A stretch of 64,000 nucleotides of DNA. It comes from Vibrio cyclitrophicus (GTDB lineage: Bacteria > Pseudomonadota > Gammaproteobacteria > Enterobacterales > Vibrionaceae). This document shows, piece by piece, positions 29,581 through 39,357 of the stretch. The stretch's first letter is position 1. Every line of letters begins with the position of its first letter. Where the stretch lies: assembly GCF_024347435.1 (NCBI RefSeq), contig NZ_AP025481.1, positions 992,001 through 1,056,000 of the forward strand. Direction: 5' to 3'. Both the position numbers and the translations under genes were made by a program. The notes under the pieces were generated by a model. It did not search any database and was not told where the DNA came from. It saw nothing but the letters and a program-made list of their open reading frames with translations.

Positions 29581-29841
29581 TCAACTAGCTAAAGATTTGA
29601 TTTCTGATTGAATCAGTTCACACAATCGTTGCATGATAGAAATCAAACGCCTTGCCTGTACAAACAAGCCTAGAAAAATATACTCTCGAGCACGGTTAAG
29701 TAAACTATCAAACACCTCAAATTTCTTAATAATCTCTCTGTTTTCGGACTGCAATATCAAATAGCTATCAGTGCCAAACATTACTAACTGTTGTTCTATC
29801 TGTTCACAGCATTTCAATAACAGGGCTGCAGAGTTATCCAT
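29581..29841 (-). CDS. small helical protein, last gene of the dynamin operon
   Basis: 86 residues, not recognised. Predicted all-helical with alternating hydrophobic positions (AALLLKCCEQIEQQLVMF and LFVQARRLISIMQRLCELI). No signal or clear membrane helix. It overlaps the preceding coiled-coil gene by eight bases, so it belongs to the six-gene operon. It could be an accessory subunit that binds the coiled-coil protein or a GTPase. Confidence 0.7.
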   Translation of the reverse strand: MDNSAALLLKCCEQIEQQLVMFGTDSYLILQSENREIIKKFEVFDSLLNRAREYIFLGLFVQARRLISIMQRLCELIQSEIKSLAS

Positions 29842-30823
29842 TCAACATTGCCTCTAGATACTGCAAATCTTTTTGATTTAACTGAGTTAACTCTTCTTTG
29901 AACTCAATCAGTTCCTGTAACGTTTGTGCAGTGGCTGCCTGAGTAACCTTTTGACTTTGGATCATAATTTGGATTTCAGCCATCAGTTCTTCCAAAGTAC
30001 GAGTTTGTCCTTTCTGAGCAGTTTTAACTACCTGTCGAACATCACCTAACAAGCGACTATTGTTGTCAGCCATGTCATTCACTCTATCTTCAAACTCTTC
30101 ATTAAGTTCAGAAAACTGCTCAGAAACCTCTTTTGTAAACTGTCTGCTATGCTCTAAAAGTATCGACTGAAGTTGCTTGTTACCTTGTTCAATTATATTT
30201 CCTTGTTCACGCATGAACTCACCATTTTCTTTGGTTTGCGCTTCAATTTGGCTAGTCAACTCAAAGATTGGCGAAAGTTTTTTGGTGATCTGCTCGAGAT
30301 GGTGATCAAGTGACTGTCGTCCTAGTTTATTTTCCTGTATCAATTGTTTACTAAGCTGCTCTGCAGTTTGTGTGAATTTTTTTGCTAGCTGGTTTTGCAG
30401 TTCAATGGAATCCGCCGATTGTTGGCTATTTAATATATTGATTTTTAATATTAGATCAGAAAGTTTGTCGTCAATTATTTCTGATACAAGCATAGTATGG
30501 TTCTCTAGCTGCTTAACTACACTAATCAGTTGCTGATGAATTCTTTTATCTTGCTCAGTTTTGTCTTTTACAGCCATACAAATTTCTGTTCGCATATTTT
30601 TCGTCGTTGATTGGAATTCACTTTTATAAGCAAAAAATGCTTGTTGTTGCTCTAACTGACGCTGATGCGCTAGTTTCTGATCAAGTAAGCTGAATATGAA
30701 TACCGATACTGCAGCTAATCCAACAAGTCCGTACCCATATACAACGTATTGATTGTGGATAAACATAATGAATAAGAAAGCTAAAATAGAAGCTACCGTA
30801 ATCGCTTTAAAGACTGATGACAT
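29834..30823 (-). CDS. two-TM coiled-coil protein of the dynamin operon
   Basis: 329 residues. Two adjacent membrane helices (about 7-25 and 28-47) with a short hydrophilic turn (IHNQYVVYGYG), then a long Q/E/K-rich cytoplasmic coiled coil (about 50-320) with many heptad-like stretches (QLAKKFTQTAEQLSKQLIQE). The form resembles ZorA- or MCP-like stalks, or a membrane receptor that docks large GTPases. One base after the 417-residue gene and overlapping the last gene by eight bases. Not a recognised family; membrane tethering of the system is inferred. Confidence 0.75.
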   Translation of the reverse strand: MSSVFKAITVASILAFLFIMFIHNQYVVYGYGLVGLAAVSVFIFSLLDQKLAHQRQLEQQQAFFAYKSEFQSTTKNMRTEICMAVKDKTEQDKRIHQQLISVVKQLENHTMLVSEIIDDKLSDLILKINILNSQQSADSIELQNQLAKKFTQTAEQLSKQLIQENKLGRQSLDHHLEQITKKLSPIFELTSQIEAQTKENGEFMREQGNIIEQGNKQLQSILLEHSRQFTKEVSEQFSELNEEFEDRVNDMADNNSRLLGDVRQVVKTAQKGQTRTLEELMAEIQIMIQSQKVTQAATAQTLQELIEFKEELTQLNQKDLQYLEAMLNG

Positions 30824-30824
30824 A

Positions 30825-32078
30825 TTATTTTTTACCTATAGATTTTAAATAGATAATCTGATTAGTTAAGAAATCGAGAGTAATAGATTCACACTGATGC
30901 TGATAGAAATCTATCAGTAAGTCAGTAAACTCCTTTTTATCCCTCTGAATTGTTTCAATAAACTCAAGGTGTGTTAGCTTATTAATATTACCAAATGATA
31001 CATCGCTCCCAATACTGCGTATACTTCCAATACACTTCAACTTTGTACTTTTTACCAGCTTACAGTAAGCATCCAGTGGCAAACTGTAACCTACCTTTTT
31101 AAAGTTATTTAAGAAGGGCATTGTCGAACCATCAAAAAATTCTTCGCTTATGTGAGTGCAGTAATTATCTAACACGTTCATTGCAGCTTGTGATAAGTAC
31201 TCATGATACTTCTTTTGATTTGAGATACTTTGTAAACCGTGCTGTGAAAATATCTTGTCAAGACTGCTGGGTGAGATATAGTCTTCAACAAAGTCTTCAA
31301 TACAAAAGTCATAGGTCGTACGAAAAATCACATCGTCTGATACGAAATCCTCCATTTGTTCAACTTGGTGCTGTATATATTCTCTCTGTCTTTGGAGATA
31401 GCTTTTTCGATGGTTAAATCTGGCTTTGAAATACTGCTTTAAATTTGAACTATCACCGACTTCTACAACGTCACCAGCTAAAATATCTTTAGAGTACGCA
31501 CCAGATAAATCCTGTTCCGACATATCAAGGTCCGAGGAAGCGGTATCTGGTCCTTCTAAAAGCATTAGCTGAACATTCGGAATATGTCGCCGTGCGATCA
31601 GCCAATTTGTTAATCCGTTAATAATACTCTTATTAGTCAGCTCCCCATAAGGAAAGGCATCACACCAGAGTATTCCATATAAATGCTTTAGCCAGCGCAT
31701 ATCATCCCTTAGAAATGGATTAGAATGATGTTCGACTAAGAAGCTTTTTGTCTTAAACTGAGGTGGGATAACAAACACAAAACCCAATGGCAGGTTGCGG
31801 TTACCTACTGAAAGATAGATCACCTCCCCTTTTTCAACAGAGTTGCTACCCTCTCTCAAGTTCAAAAGTCCTTCATTCGTTTCAACGTACGCGATATCTT
31901 CATCATGGTTAAACAAAATGTAGGTTTTTTTACTGCCATTATCTAAGTAGCTAACCGGCATAAAATCCTGCACCGCATCTCTCAGCAATGAGCGAAAGAT
32001 GAGGTAAGTCTCATGAGTTGGTAAGCCCAAGACAAATACACTTTGATAGTTCAGCAGTGTTTGCTTGAGGTTAAGCAT
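30825..32078 (-). CDS. hypothetical protein of the dynamin operon, possible degenerate GTPase
   Basis: 417 residues, not recognised by family. The N-terminal 170 residues follow the order of a small-GTPase core but lack its motifs: VFVLGLPTHETY occupies the place of a P-loop (no GKS/T), FNHDEDIAYVE and VIYLSVGNRNLPLGFVFVI could be the switch and beta-strand elements, and LYGILWCDAFPYGELT resembles the strand and helix after DxPG. The C-terminal 230 residues are helical. It overlaps the third dynamin-like gene by eight bases and is one base from the coiled-coil gene. A pseudo-GTPase partner is a hypothesis based on this pattern. Confidence 0.65.
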   Translation of the reverse strand: MLNLKQTLLNYQSVFVLGLPTHETYLIFRSLLRDAVQDFMPVSYLDNGSKKTYILFNHDEDIAYVETNEGLLNLREGSNSVEKGEVIYLSVGNRNLPLGFVFVIPPQFKTKSFLVEHHSNPFLRDDMRWLKHLYGILWCDAFPYGELTNKSIINGLTNWLIARRHIPNVQLMLLEGPDTASSDLDMSEQDLSGAYSKDILAGDVVEVGDSSNLKQYFKARFNHRKSYLQRQREYIQHQVEQMEDFVSDDVIFRTTYDFCIEDFVEDYISPSSLDKIFSQHGLQSISNQKKYHEYLSQAAMNVLDNYCTHISEEFFDGSTMPFLNNFKKVGYSLPLDAYCKLVKSTKLKCIGSIRSIGSDVSFGNINKLTHLEFIETIQRDKKEFTDLLIDFYQHQCESITLDFLTNQIIYLKSIGKK

Positions 32079-34554
32079 TTAACGAATCCAGCTTTTCAGC
32101 TAATTGAGCAACCTGAAATAGCTTCTGCTCTTTTTCTTGCTGAGAAAGTTGCAAATTACTCTTAAGTTCTGCTATTTGATCTGCTAATTCTCTGACCATG
32201 GATTCGCTGTCCATCATGACGCTTAGTGATAGCTTAACCATAAACTGTTCAATAAGTTCATCTGAAGCGGTTTTAACCGATTCAATATAAGAACTCATTG
32301 AGTTATTCATCTGTCGACAATAGAATTCACAAGACAAATTTCTTTGCTGCTCTTTTTGCTGTTGCTTTTGATTTTCAGCCAAAGCCTGAAGCTCTGCCTC
32401 CAGTTCAGATCTACGCTGTAACAACAGCTCTTTCTTTTTCTGTCCGTAAGCTATTTTCTCGTTGAGCAATCCCATATCGCTCATTTTTTTCAACTGCCTT
32501 TGGACTTTACTTTGTACCTCATGCTCAGCTTTGGCACGCAGCTCTTCAAACTGACGCCTGTGATTCTCGTCAATACGAGAGCTTGGTGGCTCATCGAAAT
32601 TCTCTCCGAGCTTTCGCATCCAGAACTCGGCTTCCAGTAACTGAAGCGAATTCAAAGCAACCTGCCCTAAGTTCTGCTCCTTTTCATCACTTGAATTGGC
32701 TAGCTTAGCCGCACTTTGTTGGGATTTTTCCTTTAGCTTTCTATAGTTACTGACATGCTTTTGAGCAATTGGCTTGTATTTATCAACTGCCGATTTAGCA
32801 GTTTTAATGACCGTTGTCGCTTTCTTTACTGCTTTCGTGGCTTTAATTGCTGTTTGAGTTGCATCAATCGTTTTTTTTGTGGTTTTCGCTGCATCAATAG
32901 CTTTTTTACCATTCGTCACCGCCTTTACTGGCCCAGCAGGGGTTGGAATAAACATCACCGCAAGATCAACTGCCTGCCCCAGCATACTAAACGTTTTTGA
33001 AAACGAAGAGTCGCCTGGATTAGTGATATATTGAGGGGCATATGACAATTGATTAACTGTTTCCTTCGAGACTTCCGCTTCAAGTGAAATAGCGCCAAGC
33101 TCACTGCTAGCCGAGCGCATATCTTCGGTCAACTGAGATACTGAATTGTTAAGCTCAATTTCTTCAGCATCCATACTGTTAAGCTGGCGAGATATTGCGA
33201 GTAAAACCTCATCAGAGTTACTAACCACTTCATCAAGTGTTGGTGTGTTCATCTCAACGGAAAATCCTTCAGCCGATAAGCGCCCGCCTACCAAACCGAG
33301 TGCTGACAGCTGCTCATTCTGCTGGCGATAAATAGATTCCACAGATATCGTCAATCGCTCAGACACTCTGGTATTAATATTTAAAGCCAGTTCTTTAACA
33401 CTCTGATCAGAATATTCTCTAACTTTTGTCGGAGAATCTATCCAAATGGCTGTTGAGAGTGTTTTTCGGTAGTCATCAACTGCCTGAACTTTTAATCGCT
33501 CAAGCTCTCGCCCAATATCCCTTTTAACTAAAGAGAACTCATGCTCTAGGCTTTCTTTTAACAACATCCCATCTTTTTTCTGCAAAGCTAGCTCTGTTTC
33601 CAGTTGCTTGACATCGGACTCAAACTGTTCAGGATCACCTTGATACTCAAACTCTATCAACTGGATTGTCTTATCCAACTGGGTTTGAAAATCAGCCGTT
33701 AGTTTACGCATGTTATTTGAGACAGCTCTTTCTAAGGACAATCGAACATCATCAGCGAAATAGCCTTTCAACCATTGCTGCAAGCTTTTAAAGTTTTCCT
33801 GCCAACGCGGTTGCTCCAATTTGTTAGATATAGCAAAGTAGTGCTGACTAGTATCAACCACTTGCTCGAGAATTTGGCAATCTTCAGCTACAACGCTCTC
33901 AACGGATTCTTCACACTCGTTAATCTCATCCATTCTGGTACGAACAAATAAAACATCCAGACCAAACTTACTAATACGTTCTAGGAAGTTAAGGTCAGAT
34001 ATTGAAGGTTGATTACCACTTACATATAAGAATGCTTGAGCAGCAGGCAGAAACTCGTACGTCATCGCCTCATGAGCACTATGAAGTGTGTTTATTCCCG
34101 GAGTATCTACGAGCACCAGTCCATCCTCTAGCAACGGACTATTAAGTTCGATATCCAGTGAGCTAATATCGTCAATATTTAACTCAGGAAGCTGAATACT
34201 TAATTCACCACGACTGATACTTTGTTGGCTAAGGCACTTAGCCATTGAAATATCCAGCACTAATTCTTGATTGTTATTAAGCTTAATCAGTAACTTATCT
34301 TGCTCACCAAAACGAATAGTTGTTAAGAACGAAGTTGTTTCTGTCGTTAGGGTTGGGAGTATGTCTCTTCCCAACAAATTGTTGATAAAATGTGATTTAC
34401 CAGCAGAAAACTGCCCAACTACTGGCAGATAAAACTGTTTGTTCTCTATGCTGGATTGTAAGTTCTCAAGCTGCATTCGTGTCTGAGGAGCAGCGTCAAT
34501 ATCAATGGCAACCGACTCCAAAGTCTGCATCGATTCAATTAGCGCATGATTCAT
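32071..34554 (-). CDS. dynamin-like GTPase (third of three)
   Basis: 827 residues from ATG 34554, which has GGGAG six bases upstream; a TTG five codons earlier is also in frame. G1 GQFSAGKS (47-54), G2 threonines in TTETTSF (71-76), G3 DTPG (150-153); G4 is altered (RTRMDE at 205-210 instead of NKxD). Long coiled coils follow on both sides of a hydrophobic, then A/K/T-rich segment (about 515-600, AVDLAVMFIPTPAGPVKAV), a good candidate for a membrane-inserting paddle. Such proteins bind and remodel membranes. Its start is one base past the stop of the second dynamin-like gene. The altered G4 suggests relaxed nucleotide specificity or a structural role. Confidence 0.88.
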   Translation of the reverse strand: MNHALIESMQTLESVAIDIDAAPQTRMQLENLQSSIENKQFYLPVVGQFSAGKSHFINNLLGRDILPTLTTETTSFLTTIRFGEQDKLLIKLNNNQELVLDISMAKCLSQQSISRGELSIQLPELNIDDISSLDIELNSPLLEDGLVLVDTPGINTLHSAHEAMTYEFLPAAQAFLYVSGNQPSISDLNFLERISKFGLDVLFVRTRMDEINECEESVESVVAEDCQILEQVVDTSQHYFAISNKLEQPRWQENFKSLQQWLKGYFADDVRLSLERAVSNNMRKLTADFQTQLDKTIQLIEFEYQGDPEQFESDVKQLETELALQKKDGMLLKESLEHEFSLVKRDIGRELERLKVQAVDDYRKTLSTAIWIDSPTKVREYSDQSVKELALNINTRVSERLTISVESIYRQQNEQLSALGLVGGRLSAEGFSVEMNTPTLDEVVSNSDEVLLAISRQLNSMDAEEIELNNSVSQLTEDMRSASSELGAISLEAEVSKETVNQLSYAPQYITNPGDSSFSKTFSMLGQAVDLAVMFIPTPAGPVKAVTNGKKAIDAAKTTKKTIDATQTAIKATKAVKKATTVIKTAKSAVDKYKPIAQKHVSNYRKLKEKSQQSAAKLANSSDEKEQNLGQVALNSLQLLEAEFWMRKLGENFDEPPSSRIDENHRRQFEELRAKAEHEVQSKVQRQLKKMSDMGLLNEKIAYGQKKKELLLQRRSELEAELQALAENQKQQQKEQQRNLSCEFYCRQMNNSMSSYIESVKTASDELIEQFMVKLSLSVMMDSESMVRELADQIAELKSNLQLSQQEKEQKLFQVAQLAEKLDSLNA

Positions 34555-34555
34555 A

Positions 34556-36907
34556 CTAGGCTCCCACAAACACTTCTGAAATGTTTCTTTGTTCTATGAC
34601 ATCTACAGCCTGCTCTTCCAGATCACACTGAACACCAATTGCAGCAATTAGAATCTCTGAAATCTGCTCATTCTTCTGTTCGCATTTTTCTATGAGTTGC
34701 TCTTTTTCACTGATACTACCTTCAAGATCCATTTTCTTAAGCTCTAGTTCTTGCTTCTTTCTTAATAATTTGTCGGAAAGGCTGCTCTCCAAACTATGTG
34801 ATAGCAATGGAATCAATGACTTTTCCTGAGAGCGTAAACGGCTAGAAATTTCACTTAACGCCTCACTGCGTATGGAGTCAATTCTCTCTTCTATATCTTC
34901 CTGTATTTTCTTTAATTGTGTTTTAAAGTGACGCTTCTGTGTAGCATTAAACTCCTCAGTTAAGGAACGTTTTTGATCTTCCAATCTCTTAAGCTTGTTA
35001 TTTGTTTCCTTAGAGGCTAAATGTGATGCCTCTATGTCCTGATATTCAATACCACTCAACTCAGCAGTTACCTCTGCAATATCTGAATCATATCGCTTCT
35101 CAACAGATTGTTTATGTTGTTGAAAGTTTTTTATTCGAGCATCATCTTTAGTAATCTTAGTTTTTCTAACAATTTTTTTGCCGAACAGCCAGCTCCACCC
35201 TTTGCCTATAACACCGTCACGAGACTCTCGGTCTATGTCTTCACTTTCGACTCTATCAACAGTTGGCGCTGGCCCCATTCCAGCTAGCTCTGAATGCTTC
35301 TGATCCATCAGCGTACGTTTACGCTCTTCCAGTGACTCTTTTTTATGCGTAAGCCTGATTGCAGACTTTTCTTCTAACTCTGACGAGTTTAAACGTTGTT
35401 CTAATTTTTCAATTTCGTCTTCTAAGTCAGTCCGTCGTTTATCTACTTCTGCATAGTCTAATGACAAGGTGTATTGACCTATTTCATCACTTTTGCCAAG
35501 TTCGACAGGCTGTGCCAATTTGGATAGTTCCTCATTTATTCCCTCCAGCTCAATATCCGCAATAGATTGGATATTCCCTTCAAGCTCTGCTTGAAATGAT
35601 AAAGCAAACAACGCCAGGCTGCTGTTCACATCGTCTTCTAGGCGAGAGATAAAGCGTTTCAAACTTGTTTCTGCATCATCATCCATTAACAACCTGTCAT
35701 GATCTATGATGAAGTCACTATCAAATTTATCCATGTAGCGTTCACGAATTGATTCTAATGTACCTGTCATCGTATTTTCTGCCGCAATACGCGACTGACG
35801 AACTTGACGTTTAATTGTTCTTTTGTTGTTTTCAACCGTTTCACCAATTTTTTCTAGCTGTTGTTCTAACGCACTTATTTGGGCTAATACCTCGCCTTTA
35901 CTGTGACTTTCTTGTAGTTCACTGATCAATTGGCTGTTTGCCTTGCGCGTGTTTTCAAGTAGTTTGATCACACGATTAACTGGCTCTAAAAGTTCAGAAC
36001 GTGCTTTTTCTCCTTGGGTGAGAAAACGCCATAAGCGCTCTTCAAATTCCAATAGGCGTGACTTTTCAAAAAGAGCCTGCTTTTGCTCTGCGTTATAGTC
36101 TCGCTCAACTATCTTTTTATCGCTGCGGGCGACAAGGGCATCCTGCGCTGAAATAGGCCAGATCTCAGGTACCGATTGGGCATGTGGAAATTTACTCTGA
36201 TAACTTTCAGTCAATATCTTAAGCACTGATTCAATTGACTCCTCATTTAAGTTAATAGTGTCAATTTTATTTAGCACCAACAGAATTGTACCCACTTCTC
36301 CTTTCAAGCGATCTAAAAACTCGAAATCGCTGTTCTTACCAGGTTGTTCTGCGTTAAATAAAAAGATACACGCATGAGATTTTTTAATCTGCTCTTCGGT
36401 TATTTTACGGTGACCTTCCCTTACCCCATTTAACCCTGGACTATCGACTAAAATCACGTCGTTTTGCAAGAAATCCGAATCTAAAAACAAATCAACTTGT
36501 TGAATGGAACTCGCTACCTCTTCACCTTTGGTCGTTGCAAATTTTTCTACATTATCAAATGAAGCCTCTGCGAAACTCTGGGTAGTACCATCGTTATAAA
36601 TAACACGTAGCCCTTCATCGGGTTCAGCTTTACCACTATGTTTTAGGAAGTTCACTGTTGCCGTTGTTTCGCCACTAAACGAAGGTAAATACTTATCCCC
36701 CATCATTGAATTAAGAAAGGTTGATTTTCCTGCACTAAACTCACCAACAACAACGATAGAAAATTCGCCGTTTTCTACCTGGCGATATAACTCTTCGAAC
36801 GCATGTTCATTTTCAACATCATCGGTGTTCTGATAGAACTGACATGTTCTTTCAAGCAGCGTCAATACCCCTGCTTTTTTCTCATCATATTGTTTTTTAT
36901 AATCCAT
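34556..36907 (-). CDS. dynamin-like GTPase (second of three)
   Basis: 783 residues. Complete GTPase motifs: G1 GEFSAGKS (55-62), G2 in SGETTATV (78-85), G3 DSPG (155-158), G4 NKID (213-216). Two long coiled-coil blocks follow (about 320-380 and 480-540, again 640-760) separated by a W-containing segment (GWSWLFGKK, about 580-588) that could touch membrane. This is the bacterial dynamin-like/LeoA-type layout. It starts 12 bases after the first dynamin-like gene and ends one base before the third. The best candidate for the main GTP-hydrolysing subunit, since all four motifs are canonical. Confidence 0.9.
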   Translation of the reverse strand: MDYKKQYDEKKAGVLTLLERTCQFYQNTDDVENEHAFEELYRQVENGEFSIVVVGEFSAGKSTFLNSMMGDKYLPSFSGETTATVNFLKHSGKAEPDEGLRVIYNDGTTQSFAEASFDNVEKFATTKGEEVASSIQQVDLFLDSDFLQNDVILVDSPGLNGVREGHRKITEEQIKKSHACIFLFNAEQPGKNSDFEFLDRLKGEVGTILLVLNKIDTINLNEESIESVLKILTESYQSKFPHAQSVPEIWPISAQDALVARSDKKIVERDYNAEQKQALFEKSRLLEFEERLWRFLTQGEKARSELLEPVNRVIKLLENTRKANSQLISELQESHSKGEVLAQISALEQQLEKIGETVENNKRTIKRQVRQSRIAAENTMTGTLESIRERYMDKFDSDFIIDHDRLLMDDDAETSLKRFISRLEDDVNSSLALFALSFQAELEGNIQSIADIELEGINEELSKLAQPVELGKSDEIGQYTLSLDYAEVDKRRTDLEDEIEKLEQRLNSSELEEKSAIRLTHKKESLEERKRTLMDQKHSELAGMGPAPTVDRVESEDIDRESRDGVIGKGWSWLFGKKIVRKTKITKDDARIKNFQQHKQSVEKRYDSDIAEVTAELSGIEYQDIEASHLASKETNNKLKRLEDQKRSLTEEFNATQKRHFKTQLKKIQEDIEERIDSIRSEALSEISSRLRSQEKSLIPLLSHSLESSLSDKLLRKKQELELKKMDLEGSISEKEQLIEKCEQKNEQISEILIAAIGVQCDLEEQAVDVIEQRNISEVFVGA

Positions 36908-36919
36908 TATTAAAACACC

Positions 36920-39205
36920 TTAATTTTTACAATACTCTTCTTTTATTGCGCTTATTTCTGTTGCTGCATTTTTTAGAAGCGGTAGTTCAAGATTCTTAGA
37001 TTGCCCATCAAGCAATTCCAGCTTTTGTCTATAAAGTGCAAATTTTTGCTTATGGTACTGATAGAGCTTATCTGACACCGACGAAAGCTCATTTTTAATC
37101 GTGGATTTTATAATCTTATTTAGTGAACCAATAGCCTCAACCTTCAAGTTTGTTTCTACCTTCTGACAAAGCTCATTTCTTTTCTCTCTAGTGACCTGCT
37201 GACGGTGGTTTCTTAGCTTTGATTCGATATGTTGATTCATCTCTAAAATACGCTTTTCGTGTCTTTCGATCTTTTTCTCTAAGCGCTCTTGACCCAATTT
37301 TGATATATCCATCGAGGAATTAGCTTCATTCAACTGACTTTGAAGGCGATTTTTCTTCATGTTGAGCGTACTAATTTGAGCTGTGTACAGATTGCGAATC
37401 TCATCCAGATCACGATCATACCGCTGTTGCTCACTTCTATCCGCTGCTCGATAGGTTTCTCTTTTTTCAGAAAAGAAGTCCAGAACTCCACCTAAAAGGC
37501 CACCGCGCTCAACTGTTCTGCTTCTGGTGATATACTCAACGCCTGGCCGTTTACCTAGACGCTGAATCTTTGTATCTCTTTTGTTTTTAGTGCTGCGCGT
37601 ATTGGTATTGTTATTGACTAATTCTGTTTGAATTTTTTCCTGTAACTTAGCAAGTGTTTGTTGATTATCCGTGTTTGCTTTTAGACCGAATTCTAAATTG
37701 GTTAGATTTCCCTTTTCGTTATTCAGCTTTGCACGATCTTGACTGACAATGTTGATATCAAGCTCAAAGGTTAATCCACTTACCTTATGTGATTTTTGAT
37801 AGTCAATGGCTACCTCAGAGGTAAAACGATCTGTTTCTAGAATTCCGATCTCATAAACATCTTCGATATTACTTTGTAGTAACCTCTGTATAACGGTGCG
37901 CATCTTCATAATGCCTTGGTCAATTTTTTTCCCATAGGTATTATGAATTACACTTGCTTGCAATTGATCCAAATCTTCACTTTGAATATAGTTTCGCAAT
38001 TCTTCATTTAGTCTGATTAACTCATCTTTTAGATAATGAAGCGTATGATTTTCTAAATCTGTAGAGCGCGAATTCAGGTAGGCCTTTATCTTGTTCCAGC
38101 TTTTATTCTTCCGGTCTTCCAAATTCTCAAGATACTGGGATATCCGTCCATCACTTCCCATCCTATGTTGCTGTTCAATACAGGCTATCTCTTGGCGTAA
38201 ATTATCCTCTATATCATTGATAGCGGAGGTCAGTCCCTTGAGTGCAACATCCTTAATATCATACTCACTGTGATGTTCGACGTAATCCTGTAACCTTTGC
38301 TCAAATACATCAAACCGTGAACCACTCCGTAAGCTGTTACGTTCAGCGTCTGTTAGCTCAGTTAGATCTGAGCTATACAGTTTTTTGAAGGAAGTATCCT
38401 TATGTACTAATGCCTTTAGTGCTGAGATAGCAAAAGTTTCGCATTCTTGTCCTTCAAAGAAATGGCTCGAAAAGTGCGTTGATATTTGGTCATGAAAATC
38501 TGCAAGGACCTTATCAACACTTTCCCCCTCTAGCTCGTTTACCGAATCTATATGATTCAATAGATAGAAAATTCGACTTTGATGCTTTGAAAGCAATTTT
38601 AAGAACTCTAGGTCGGTTTCGGTCAACGCTCTCAAATGGAACAAAAAGATGCTTGCGTGAGCTCCCTCAACTTCAGCAAGAGTGATAGAGCGATGTCCAT
38701 CAGCAGTCCCATTTAATCCTGGGGTATCAACGAGCACTACTGGCGTTTCGATATTCAAAAAATGAGTATATACATGAACACTTTGAATCTCGTCGACAAC
38801 ACTGAATTGACTCGAAAAGCTGGTTACATACTCTTTCAGGGCTTTTTGATCATCCGAAATATCAAGTGTTAATGGATCCCGAGCATCAACAAACTCAATC
38901 GTCACCTTCCCACACTTCGGATTACTTTTCGGTACGTTATGGATATATGTAATGGTTGCTGTGGTTTCCGAACGCGCATGCGGAAGCAAGTCATATCCTA
39001 TTAATGCGTTAATAAATGTTGATTTACCAGTACTAAACTCACCAACGACAGCTATTCTGAACTCTTCAGCCTCTAATAGTTGTTTTATTCCATCTAGTTG
39101 AGCCTGAAAAGGTGATACACCGTAAGTTTTCTTACATAATGTTTCTAGTGAACATAAGGCTGTTCGTATTCTATTTATTTCACTTTGATTGGGCTTTTTA
39201 CTCAC
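36920..39205 (-). CDS. dynamin-like GTPase (first of three)
   Basis: 761 residues. G1 GEFSTGKS (55-62), G2 in RSETTATIT (78-86), G3 DTPG (160-163), G4 NHID (217-220, a mild variant of NKxD). Helical stalk with coiled coils from about 310 to the end, with a short glycine/phenylalanine patch (GGLLGGVLDFFSE, about 570-582) that may be a membrane contact, at the same place as the GWSWLF patch of its neighbour. First gene of the operon; its promoter must lie in the 150 bases between it and the HEPN gene. Its closest relative in the window is the second dynamin-like protein, which suggests an old duplication. Confidence 0.9.
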   Translation of the reverse strand: MSKKPNQSEINRIRTALCSLETLCKKTYGVSPFQAQLDGIKQLLEAEEFRIAVVGEFSTGKSTFINALIGYDLLPHARSETTATITYIHNVPKSNPKCGKVTIEFVDARDPLTLDISDDQKALKEYVTSFSSQFSVVDEIQSVHVYTHFLNIETPVVLVDTPGLNGTADGHRSITLAEVEGAHASIFLFHLRALTETDLEFLKLLSKHQSRIFYLLNHIDSVNELEGESVDKVLADFHDQISTHFSSHFFEGQECETFAISALKALVHKDTSFKKLYSSDLTELTDAERNSLRSGSRFDVFEQRLQDYVEHHSEYDIKDVALKGLTSAINDIEDNLRQEIACIEQQHRMGSDGRISQYLENLEDRKNKSWNKIKAYLNSRSTDLENHTLHYLKDELIRLNEELRNYIQSEDLDQLQASVIHNTYGKKIDQGIMKMRTVIQRLLQSNIEDVYEIGILETDRFTSEVAIDYQKSHKVSGLTFELDINIVSQDRAKLNNEKGNLTNLEFGLKANTDNQQTLAKLQEKIQTELVNNNTNTRSTKNKRDTKIQRLGKRPGVEYITRSRTVERGGLLGGVLDFFSEKRETYRAADRSEQQRYDRDLDEIRNLYTAQISTLNMKKNRLQSQLNEANSSMDISKLGQERLEKKIERHEKRILEMNQHIESKLRNHRQQVTREKRNELCQKVETNLKVEAIGSLNKIIKSTIKNELSSVSDKLYQYHKQKFALYRQKLELLDGQSKNLELPLLKNAATEISAIKEEYCKN

Positions 39206-39357
39206 TATTACTCCCTAATGAGCAGCATTAACTACTTCTTAATTTCGCTGTACACTGCAATATTAATGAAACTAATGCTTTTCGCACATCATTCTTCGAG
39301 ATACATGTAATAACAGGCACCTCGCAGTCACAGCTTGCTCTTCTGAAAAACACGGCT

